The notes below the pieces were generated by a model. The model worked only from the letters and a program-made list of their open reading frames with translations, was not told where the DNA came from and made no database searches. The translations under genes were made by a program, and so were the position numbers. A DNA stretch of 64,000 bases from Anthopleura xanthogrammica (taxonomy: Eukaryota; Cnidaria; Anthozoa; Actiniaria; Actiniidae), in assembly GCA_964019055.1 (NCBI GenBank), contig OZ025216.1, positions 2,788,501 through 2,852,500 of the forward strand, written 5' to 3'. Below, piece after piece: positions 43,211 through 55,584 of this stretch (its first letter is position 1; every line of letters begins with the position of its first letter).

Positions 43211-45280
43211 TTAACCATTAAAAATATTAACCATTGTGCGCACTTGATCATATTATTGCATGGAACTTGCGCTATGTAAGTAATAAAATAATATTATTAA
43301 ATATGTCTACGTTGACGATATAATGGCTATGTTGACTACATCTTGCATTAACATTTCAAACCGTTTAACTACGGTTGGCGTACTGGTGAGAGCGCTCGCC
43401 TCTCAGCAATGCGTTTGTTATTAGCCGCTGGCCATTAAGTGCTACCCTCGTAAAAACTAACAAAACAAGGAAGGTTAATGTTTCTCTCTTACTACGAGGA
43501 CCCAAGCCGCTATATTCCACTTCGCTTTGGGACCAATCGACCCATAACCGGGTCGAGGGAGTAGTGGAGATTTGTTGTCTATCTACCGACCCCTCTCACA
43601 ATCTTCTACGCTAGTTAACGCGAGTTAGGCCAAGGGTTATCAGCTTCCAATGACTAACTATAATGTCAGTGTCCAACTCAATAGGACTTTGGTTGTCACT
43701 GATTCAATCAAGAGAGATCTTAAGCCACTTCAGATAGTAACTAAAATCATTGAAAAGCGTCTGGGAAAACATCTGCCAGTGTAGTTTGATAGATAACTGC
43801 TATATCTTCAATAGTTCCAATAGTTTTAGCCTGAAATCTTCCTAAATATTAAAGGATTTGAGATTGATCTCAGTTAGTTTGAGTGGTGATTCAGTCTAGG
43901 GCTATCTTCAAGAAACCATCGCTTATTTGTGATAAGAGCTTTCCACTTATTTACTTGCCCCAGATCTATTCTTGTTTTCGTCAAATACTATTTCCATCAT
44001 TCATAATGGCTTCTAGGATATCAATAATTATTATTGCGGGCAATGATATCAAGCCGGATTCATTTTTCATAATAAAAGCTTACAATATTGGCCAAAAAAT
44101 ATTTTAATACAACAACCAAAGCTAACTATCACTGAGCATTTAGTGACATTTAGCCATCTGCAAATTATTTTAGTTGCCTTCTGCGCCCTTCGTCAGTGAG
44201 ATTAAATGAATTTCCAAATGTCACAGTTCATGCCAGCATTTGATAAATCGTCACAATAATAAACTTACCTTTATAAATAATGGTTATGAGTCAAGGTTGT
44301 TGAATTTCGATGCTCTGATAGCTTTCCTGGCTTATCAAATGATGTAAATACAAGGAAGGTATGTTTTTGAGTTGTGCAGTGAGAGAGCTGTGTCGTGTGT
44401 TATTTATCAAGTACGGTAATGGATAAAGAGCATAATTAATTGGATACGGCCAAAAGTCTTAGCAGGAAATGCGTCACTGGTACATGATGATATATTATTT
44501 TTTAGGCGTATCATCAGCCTCGGTCACCTCCACGTTCTCACAGGGTCTTGGCCCTGCACCAGTTTTAGGACATCCGCTTTCAACCTCCCATGCAATGCAA
44601 TATAGTATTGCGTAATTTGAGTTAAATTACCTTTTTTTGCAGTATATTCTTGTGCTCCAGTGAAGGTGCGCCGTAGAATTTCAAAGTGCTTGCACAGTTA
44701 ACATTATAAGTATTTGGTGGAAATTTTAACGCTGAAATGCATGAGATCTGCAAAGCAAATGAGCCCGTGATAAAAAAATACAGCGGTAATGTATTGAATG
44801 TGTGCGATCATTTGCGTGGTCTTTGATTGGGCAACAGCGATTTAGAATATTGAAACATTTCCGCTTCATCTTTCTCATTCAGCCGCCTTCGTAGCCTACC
44901 CGGAAGATCGGATTTGAGCTCCCCACCGGTTAGGCGAGGGATGTAAACCTCGTTGTAATCAGCACGAAAGAATTCTACTCCTCTATCTTTACAGTTTTAA
45001 TTTTCAAATCCTTTCTGTCGTAAAAGGGCAAACGCTTGACAGATAGGGCGTGAAGTACGTACTTACGGGCGCACGTGTGCGTGACCGTTGGCGTCCTGTA
45101 ATTGGATATTTCAGATGCCGTCAAGAAACTTTATTGCAAATGTGATATTTCAGAATTTTTTCCCTTTTTTTCGTTTTTCTTTCCCATTCTAACGAATTTA
45201 AATAGTTTTTCCCCTGTGAATTAGTGCCCAATCTCCCACTCGTTTCTATGAAAACTAATGTTGGGTTACCTGTGCTTCTA

Positions 45281-45294
45281 GTTTCCATAACAAC
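45281..45294. promoter_or_regulatory. X-box-like RFX motif upstream of AXDND1
   Basis: GTTTCCATAACAAC matches 12 of 14 positions of the palindromic RFX consensus GTTNCCATGGNAAC. It lies 263 bp upstream of the AXDND1 start codon. RFX factors drive many ciliary genes, so the position fits, but a single imperfect match can arise by chance. Confidence 0.4.
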
Positions 45295-45556
45295 AATACC
45301 GTATAGCCAGAACCAAATCAACATGGCGGACGATGTTTACAAATGACATTCATCGTATTGAATCCTAACTTTGGACCACTAAAACGGACTAATTTAAAAA
45401 GAAACTTTTCTTTACGTGTACTTGAAGAGTCCATTGAGCAATAGAAGGCCATTTTAAGCTTACTTTGTGTTCAAATCCAAGGAATTTTGAACTGAAACCT
45501 TGGATTTTTGCTTTTCTGTTTTCTGTTGGACTTGGACGAGTTGAAGTTTTCAAGTC

Positions 45557-47290
45557 ATGTCTACTGTTGCAGCCACAACTCCTTTGAGAGAAGAAACCTT
45601 AGGAAAGACGCCACGAAAGCTAAAACAAACAAAAACACCAGGTTCACCGTGTGTACTTCCAATTCTCGATGGAAAATCTTCAAACGAAAAGGACAATGCA
45701 GTTGAAAAATACAACGATTCTCAAGCAGTCGAAGCAATTGACAGAGATCAGACTTTTATTACTTCTGGAAAGGACTTTATCCCGTTGGATATTTTAAATA
45801 GTTTGACTCAAGTCCCTACTCCACCGACTAGGGAACAGCTTGGACCGGGTTCAAAGCATAAAAAACTAAAGCCTTTAGAGGTAAATATCGTAGAGAATTC
45901 GTAAAGAAGTCTACAAGTTTAAATGAACTACTTCAAGGTTTTGTAAGGAGGATAGTAATAATTTCTTTCCCTTAACCCTTCATAAAATCATTAAGTATCC
46001 CCCCCCCCCCCCCCGACTCCCCCTTATGTCTTCTATCAAGTTGCCCAAGTTTTCAGAGAATGCACCTAAAAAAGCCCAGCTTCACCAATCTTGTAGGCAT
46101 TCATGATTTGTACACCCCCTTTTTTCATAATCACACAACGAGACAGTGCCATCGCTTCAATAAATTAAAATGAAAGTACTGTAACTCAGGTCATTGGAAA
46201 TATAATGTAGAGAAGCCAAAAACAAAGATGTCTTGAGATGCTCTGGTCATCTTTGAGTTCCAAGGGATTCAAATGACAAAGACATGGTGGCCATGTTGGT
46301 GGTATTGACAATGGCTGCTAATGAAAAATCTCTCGTTAAAAACCACCAACATGGCCAATAACATGATGTAACGTGCAATAATAGAATAATGTATCAAGTG
46401 TAATACAATATTGCTTACATTGTTGTAGAGTGGTGCTGCACCAGCTCGTAGAAGACCCGCAAATGTTTGGAACTATCCTAAAGGACGAGAGAAACTAAAG
46501 CATCTAACAGAACAGCCGCCATGCCTCTGTGGTGCTGGAAGGTAAGAAGGCATTGATATTAGTCCCCTTCACACTTCCCTGTGCCAACTTGAAAGGTAGC
46601 TGTGCCTTTGAATTGAAGTGAGACATGAGGTGATCATGACCTTGCAATGATAGAGACATGTGAATAATTATCCAAGGTGTTAAAATGGTCTATCATTGCA
46701 AGGTCACCTCATGTCTCGCTTCGACAGCTAATTTTCAAGATGGTGCGGAGAACTGTGAAGGGGACTATTCTGACTTTGGAAAAGGTATAGATCTATACTG
46801 TAGTACTTAAATACTGGATATATTCTAGAAGTACACATTTTAAAACTTTTAATAAATTATATTTTTCATTTATATTTTCTAGGGACATTTCTTTTCTATA
46901 TGATGCAGTAAGCCATACATGTAAGGACAAAAAAGAGTCCCCACCACCAGATGCAGCAACAAAATTTACTAAACTACCTGCATCAGTTGAGAAACAGATA
47001 AGAGCAATAGAGACATGGGAAAAAGATGTGCGTGAGGAGGATGAAGATGAGAGTACCGAAACAGTAAGTACATGTATTGCACATAAGGTATCTCTAGAGA
47101 TACCTAATTTGCATAAAATGTTTTGTATATGGGTGTCTTCTCTAGCCTCACTTGTGCATCATCATAACATCATCACCACAAACACCAGCATTCATCATCA
47201 TCATCATAATCATCATCACCAACACCAGCATTCATCATCATCGTCATCATCATCATCACCACCACAATCACCACCACCACCACCAGCATG

Positions 47291-47343
<53 letters not shown>

Positions 47344-50300
47344 GCAGCATCATCATCAACACCATCATCATCATCATCCCTAAGCATGCCAGAAGCTGAA
47401 TAAGGCCATAACACTATTCCTCCAACCTGCTCTGCTCCACACCAGGTTTAGGGTGTGTGTACATATAGTTAGTACATTAATTTTATATAAAGGGTAATTA
47501 CACATGTACCTAACATTCCAAAAATATTTTGTTACCATAGAAACAAGGAGGGAAATCACAAATCCCAAACACTCTGGTCCCATCAGAATACCACATTGTC
47601 AAGAACCCTGGAGTACTGGGGTTGGAATTCTATGATGAGTAAGTACTGTATTCCAGGTTATGAGTTTTACATTAGGTATAATTACCATCTGTTCATGGGA
47701 GGAATTTCTTAGAAAAAATGGGGATTCAGGATGGTGTGGTGGTAAAATGCTCGCCTCTCACCTCTGAAGTCTGGTGTTCAATTCTCAGTTGCCCCATGTG
47801 AGCTGAGTTGCTTGGTTCTCTTTCTGACTCCAAGGGTTTTTTCGGCTCTCCAGTTTTTCCTCCCTCCTCTCAAACTGACCCTAATTCAAACTTGTTAGAG
47901 TTGTGCCCTGGGGTCACACATGGACTGTATAGTCGCTACCAGAGACACCTTTATATTGCTCTCAGTTCAACCCCATTGAAGTGCAGCACTGCTATTTTAG
48001 TAACAAGTTTATAACAAGTTTATGAGGTGTTTTGATAATTCTTTACAGTAAATACTCAACCTATGTAAATGACCATGAAGAGCACCTTACGATCTTCCCC
48101 TCAATGTAAGTATATGTATACAGCTTTAAGAAATTTCTCACAAATTTTGAATGCTGACCAACTGACTGACTGACTGACCAACGGACTGCCTGACCAACTG
48201 ACCAACCTACCAACTGACTGACTGACTGATCAACTTACTGACCAACTTACTGACCAACTGACTGACTGACCAACGGACTGCTTGAAGGACCAACTGAGTG
48301 ACTGACAGATAATCATAATTCAATAATATCATTAATTTTTGCTAACAGGAAGCCAGCTGGGAGAGGAGAAGTACTGAAACTTAAGGTAGATGTTGTGACC
48401 CCTTGCTAGGGGAAATTGATATTTGACTATGCCCTCGCTCACAAAAGGGTTTGCTCTCATACCCCCTTTCTTCCTATCCCTTGTTAATAATTAACATAAT
48501 TATTAATTATTACAACTGATCTTCTGGTAATGTTTTGTATATATTCTAGAAGATCTAGACAAAATTTATCTGCTATCATCTATGTTGATATTAATTCTTT
48601 ATTTTTCTCTCTCATTTGTAGCATACTATGGATTCGTTACTGTCTCGTGCAGGTGTTGATGACACTGATAAAGAACTAACAGGACCAACACAGGTAATTA
48701 CAGTTCTATCATTTATATTCAGCAGGAAAAGGGACCAGTCATTAAATTTACAGGGAGGGGGCAGTGAGTGGTGCATGCAAATAGAGGGAAGCAGCATTTT
48801 TATGGTCCACAAAGTACAGAGCTAAGAGAGACAAATGTCACTTTAGGGGATGACGGTGATGGAAATTTGTGCAAGTAAAAATCAAAATGCACCAGCTCCC
48901 CCCCCCCCCCTCCCTGTAAATAATGTCCGGTCCCTAAAGACCGAGTACCCTATTCATTAGTTGGTTAAACAATTTATGTAGATTATGAAATGTTGCCCAT
49001 TTTTCATACAGTATTCTAATTATTATTTTTGCTTTCAGATTCATAATCTTCTTGAACTTGTCAAGAAAGAACAAAATATCTACAACGTTTGCTTCAATGA
49101 AATCATAAGACAGGTACAGAAAAGAAATATCCCCGCTAAAAACATTGTATCTTATCGTAACCATAGCTACAAGCCATTTCAGTGTCAAGGTATATAGAGA
49201 GGTTTTGTGGAAAACATACGATACTGACTTACAGCACGTAAACGGTACGATACATGTATGTTTTGACACTAAAATGGCTTCCCATAAGAATGGTTTCCGT
49301 ATGAAAGAGAAATGTACCGTACTGACTTACAGCACGTACGTGGTACAATATGCTTTAACATTGAAATGGCTTCCCATAAGAATGGTTGCCGTATGAAAGA
49401 GAAACGTACCGTACTGACTTACAGCACGTATACAGTACGACATGCCTTAACGTTGAAATGGCTTCCCATAAGAATTAGTGGATAACGTACGGTACTGACT
49501 TACAATACGTACATGGTACCACATGCTACTGAAATGGCTTCCCATAAGAATGGTTATCATATGAATGGGAAATATATAGTGCTGACTTACAGCACGTACA
49601 TGGTACGAAATGCCTTAACATTAAAATGGCTTCTCATAAGAATGGTTATCGTTCTGACTTACAGCACTTACACGGTACATGAATGGGAAATATATAGTGC
49701 TGACTTACAGCACGTACATGGTACGAAATGCCTTAACATTAAAATGGCTTCTCATAAGAATGGTTATCGTTCTGACTTACAGCACTTACACGGTACATGC
49801 CTTAGCACTGACATGGCTTCCCATAAGAATGGTTTTTGTAATGAGTTGAAAACGTACCGTACTGGCTTTACAGTATCCACACGGTATGACATGCCCTAAC
49901 ATTGAAATGGCTTCCCATAAGAAATGTTATCGTATGAATAGGAAACATACGGTTCTGAATTACAGCATAATATACATTGAAGTGGCTTGCCATCGATTTT
50001 CTTTGCACAAATTATCCAATCACAACGCGAAGTTAGGATTATGGTACGATACGGTACTATACTATACCCCGGTACTATACGATACCACGAATTTGCCGTA
50101 ACGTTTCTCACCCATAAAATATAGATGGCTTATTCAACTCAGTGCTCTTTTTAATTAATATGAATTCAGGAGATTTATCATTGCTTTTATTCAAACATGT
50201 TCTGTTATTTGTTTCCTGTAGGTAACGATAGAGTGCTCTGAGAGAGGTGAACTCTTGGCCAACATTAGAAAAAGATACAGTCATTTACTGGATCGCATAC

Positions 50301-53300
50301 CACGACAAGTCAAAAGGTATGCATTAAACTCCAAGATGTTTTCGTTGCTAGTTCAATCTGATCAATGATTGAGACATTCTGTATGACTTAAGAGGGATCC
50401 AACTTTCTGTAGCATGATTTCATGGATTATTTCTGAAATTCTAATTTTTGTTCCTAAATGAATGATGCAAATGCGCATCACTTTACTGCGCGTACGCGGG
50501 TTTCTATTCGTTTTCTCGATCACGCACCATCTTCTGCAAGGTATTGTGACTTCATATGTACCGCGCGCGCATTGTGCATTGTGACGTCATATACTTTATG
50601 TACCGCGCGCATGTATAGAACGCACTCAAGAATTGATTCATGAGTCCAAAACTTTATGTTTACGTTTTATTCTGTTTCTTTAGCTTGCATCAAGAAGTTA
50701 TTGCCCAAAGAGCCTTGGACAGGTATGTTATATAGCTAAACTACTGTTCCTTGATAATATTCTTATATGTTTTTTTGATTTGGGTGATGTTTTTATTGTA
50801 TTTTACAGGCGGTTAACTGAAGAACTGGTTCGATTCAAGGCATCAATAAGTTCACTGACAAGGTAACCAAACCTGTTATGACTACCTGTTTGATTTTTGC
50901 TTTCTCCTGCTACATCCTGTTAAACTGGTTATAACCTGTTGTGATTCTGTTTGCAGCGAGTTAGCATCAGTAAAGGCTCATGACAGAGAAGTCACCAAAC
51001 AAGCTATTGAAGCACAGAAAGAGGTGAGGCACAAATCACTCTTCCTCAAAGGGTCTGGTACCCGAGGAAAGTCAGCAACTTCCAGTCCCAAAACTAAATC
51101 ACTGTTTAAGTACATACAATTCCATTTTTCCAGCGGAATAATAAAAGCGACCTTCTCCTTCTCATCTTAGTTTTTAAGACATCTTGAGGGTCTATAGGAG
51201 TGACAGATGCTCCCTTTTGGGGGTGTTTGGTTAAGTAAGGTGCGGTACTACGAGCAACAAAATGTTACAACTTGTCGTGCAACATTGTTGCGTTGCAAGT
51301 TGCAGAGTGAATGTTGCTCATATTACCATCCCGCAGGGAACAAAATTATTTTGCGCGACTTTGTTGGACAAAATCGAAGCCCTTTCTACTACATTTATTG
51401 CGCCTGGGGTGATATAAAAAACAAGATCCACTCTGCAACTTGCGACGCAACAATGTGTCGCGACAAGTTGTACAAATGTTGCTCGTATAACCCACCATTA
51501 TGACCAAGCTTTGTTTCATTTCTTTCCTTTATTGCTTATCTTCCCGTATTTTTTTTATCAGCTCGAAGAAGCTTTACTTGAATCAGAGAAGAATGCCAGG
51601 TAATGAAAAGTTCTGAACGAAAAAAATATGAGATGGAGTAGACTTGATTGTGCTTGACACCTTGTTTTCAAGAGCTTTTAATTCTTTTTGGGCATTTATT
51701 CGTCTATTATTTGTTATCTTGGCATGCAAAGTAGGGTCATTTCTTGGACCCTCTGACCCTGAAATGTTACGGATTTATCTTTCGGAGTTGCGCAAATGAG
51801 AGGTAGACTGTGTTAAGTTGTGAGAATAGTCTCAATTTTTAATTGCATTATTACAATTCGTCTATCTTTTAGTCTCTTGACAGAATATCACGATCTTTAT
51901 GAATTACAACGCAAAAGGCTTGAGATACAAGTTGGTGAGTATGCATCTCTGTAATCACTGGTCCTTGGTTTGGTTGAGAGCTGTCTGGTTATTGTCTATA
52001 TCATTTAAATATTCTTTGTCGAATCAATTCCTCCATCCACCCATCCATCCACCCACACATCCATCCATCCATCCATCCACCCACCCATCCATCCACCCAT
52101 ACATCCATCCATCCATCCATCCATCCATCCACACATCCATCCATCCACCCATCCATCCACCCACACATCCATCCATCCATCCATCCTACCTGCCTACCCA
52201 ACTACCTACCCAACTACCTACCTACCTACCTACCTACCTGCCCACCTGTCTACTTACCTACCTACCTATCTACCTACCGACCATTGCCCCTCCCATCTAT
52301 TCTTTCACCCCTCTGTCTATCCACCAATTCTCCTTTATAAGCTTATTTAGGAATTTTCAACTACACTGTGAAATATTCAACTTTTCTCTCTTGTTTCATT
52401 CAGGGAAGTTATCAGAAGAGCGAGACCTATGGGGTAGCGCAGCCTACACATTAGCAATGAAGGTCACAAACAGACATTCACTGAATACAGCAAAAACATT
52501 ACATCTGTCTGAGAAGGCCTGGGCACGACTAGCAAGGCATTTTGCTATCTTCTTGAGTGAAAAGGATAGTATACAGGTTCGTTCCTTGATTTTTTAATTT
52601 TTAATTTTTGCTTGCTTTTGTTGGATTGCATCTCGCAATCTGAGGAAATATGGATTCTGGGATCACTGGACACTAAGATTATGACACCAGAATTTCGAAA
52701 CTAGCATGATCCGAAATCCAGCAAGTTCAAGACAGATGAAGGTGATTGTCCTTTTATCGTTTGGAAACAAAGTGCATTCTGGTCTAGCTTGGGTCCAAAA
52801 AACACTGTAAGACGACCAACAGACGTACCCAAGAGGTACCCAAGCTAGACCAAAGTACATCACATGGCTTGCTCATAAGCGTTATACTGAAGCAAAATAT
52901 ATCAACAATACTGGTGTTTACATGTAATACCTTGTAGGGGACCTCGTGTCCTATTGCATTTTACATCCACTTCTGGGTGAATCTTGAAATAAGATAAATA
53001 AATTGGATAAAATACTGAACTATTTTTTCGGTTCATATATTTTGTTTTTAGCTCGAGGCTCTAACAGGACATGTCCAGCTTTGGCGAGAGACAGCTAATC
53101 GTTATAACAAGCAGCTTGAAGTGTCGGAAGAAGAAACTAAAACAAAGGTACAAACTAGCTATATCTAGATTAGAAGAGATTTGAGTGAAACCACGGCACG
53201 GTCACGGTACGGATTGACGTCACCTCATTGGACCAATCACGGCGCGTTATCCGTTGTTACTCTACCAAATTTAGATTATAGTAGATTTCGTATGAGAGCG

Positions 53301-55552
53301 ACTTGGCACGGTGACGGTACGGACTGACGTCACCTCATTCAACCAATCACGGCCAATAGACGCGGTTACTCAACCTGTATTCATTCATAGTCTTTGTACT
53401 GTATATTGGGTACTGTATATTGACGAAGTTATTACGGGTTATCCAATCAGATTGCACTGTTACTTGTACGGCAAGGCACGTCATACTCTCGTAACTGACG
53501 GTCACAAATACGTATTTTTATTAGTTGAATAGATTGGTTGATCAATGGACGCGTTGGAAGAAAGAATTCGAAAAAGTAGTCAAGTAAGTCATATCTATTC
53601 TCTCTTTTTACCAGTGATTATTATATTAAAAATTGCCCGTAAAGGTAAACCCATGACTCCTATGAACTATAGAGGCGAATATCCAACCGCTACGCTATTG
53701 AGGTGGATCTATGGAAGTTTATTGGGTGCTTGTTAATTTATCTTTCTAACTCAGTGAGTTTTTGGGTTTTTTCTTCCCTCCTCTCAAACCAACTCTAACT
53801 AATTCAAACTGGTTAGAGCTGTGCTCCGGGGTCATACATGGACTGTATAGCGGCTGCCAGAGGCATCTTCACATGCTTTCAGTTTGACCCCGTTGAGCTG
53901 CGCCTCATCCAAAATTCAAAGAAAAGGATATCTGAGGGTGTAAAACCTGGCAACTGTTGCTAGAGTGACCCACACCCCTTACCCGTCTCAAAACTCCTAG
54001 ATTCCCCCCTGCGCTTCCCAAACCTCTTTAATTATCTCAATGGATGCATAGAACCTAATCTGTAATATACAAAATGAATTGTGTCTTATGAGAGTATTTA
54101 TTATTTAGCTATGACGATGGGAGTGTGACTCCTCCTACCCGTCAGTTTGTGAACAAGCTGCATGGGGACCTCAGGAGCTGGGAGGAGATATTCAACGAAG
54201 AGGCTGAACGATTCACGGGGGAAGTGCTCCTAGCGAGGGAAGAAGAGCTGCATCAGATGAATAAACAAGTTGATAAATGGACTGATGTTGCTATGAAGGT
54301 AACATCTATTGAATAGATCCCTTTCAGGTGACGTCAAAGCAGCTCAATTTGGAGGACAAAACAAAATAATTTCAATCTTCTGAGAATTGGAGCCTATTGT
54401 TTTGTCCTCCAAATTGAGCTGCATTCCAAATTGAGCTGCATGCTTCAAGGGGTCTATAGACCTCTTTACCTTGGGCGTAATGTTTTCCCATTTCAGACCA
54501 CGTGTCATTCTCTTGAGAATAATATTCTTTGTTTGAGTTGTATCCATATTCATGTGTCTTCTCATGCGCAACCGTTAAACACAATAATGTTACTCTAGGG
54601 AATAACACGTGGTCTGAAATGGGTAAACATTGCGCCCAAAGTAAAGAGGTCTGTTACGCATCCTTTGTGCACATTCATTACATTAAGCAAGGGGGTGTGC
54701 ATATATGCCTGATGCATACTGAGAATACTGTCCTGGTTTTAATAGGTGTTTGGTCGACATCAGACGTTAGCGGGTGAGCGATGGCCGCAGCATAAAGAAA
54801 TGTTAACGTTAAACCAAGAAGTAGATTTGCTCCATCAGCAGTTCCATGTGCGTACTATCGGAGAGAATGGGGTAGCAAAGGGATTAATTGACCTTGTTAA
54901 TCCCATAGAGACATGGTAAGTCGAAAAGAAGAGGGGAAACAATGTTCGTGCCGTGCTTGTTTGTTTCTTTTTACGAGGATAGCACTTAATAGCCAGTGGC
55001 TAACAAACCTGTGGCCCTCGTTCCATGATCGAATTGGAATTTAGAAGTTGATTTTTGTGAAAGGTGGAAAACCGAAAAACTCGGCGAAAAACCCTCGAAG
55101 CAAAGATGCTATACTGTGCATCCCATTCCATTAATACGTTTTTAAGGCTTTGCTATGTTTTTTTTAGGAGCAATAAGTTAGATTCCATGCTTCATGGTGG
55201 TGAAGCGATGCATGATCCAGAATGGATACGACTGTGTGATCTGATAAGTAATGAATGGCTAGAACACCTCAATGTTACTATACTGCTGATTGGGTCCACT
55301 CAAAAGGAAGGTGCACGACTGGCTGGTGAAGCAGAGAAAAAAATAGAAGTCAAAGAGATTGTTCTTAGAATTGCAAAATGGCTGTCGACTGCGAATAATA
55401 GCATTGATAATGAGGATGGCAAGATTATACAGAAAGTAAGACATTGAAAAAGTGATGATGATGATGATAGTGATGAATGATGATGATTATGATGATGATG
55501 ATGTAAAACTGATTGTGACAGCGGTGATGATAATACTAATGATGTTGATGTG

Positions 55553-55584
<32 letters not shown>

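Larger units (their letters stand above)
42200..45556. other. Divergent intergenic region between ShKT-MAM and AXDND1
   Basis: No supported exon. It contains a 57-bp minisatellite fragment (42876), a partial SINE (42937-43005), MITE B (43008), a SINE head fragment (43377) fused to a dispersed repeat with GCCATTAAGTGCTA that recurs inverted near 54985, and AT-rich sequence. The last 300 bp hold an X-box-like motif. Confidence 0.5.

Noticed and set aside
49513..49899. 128-codon plus-strand ORF with repeated MASHKNG
   Set aside because: A translation of the tandem GGCTTCCCATAAGAATGG repeat in an AXDND1 intron.
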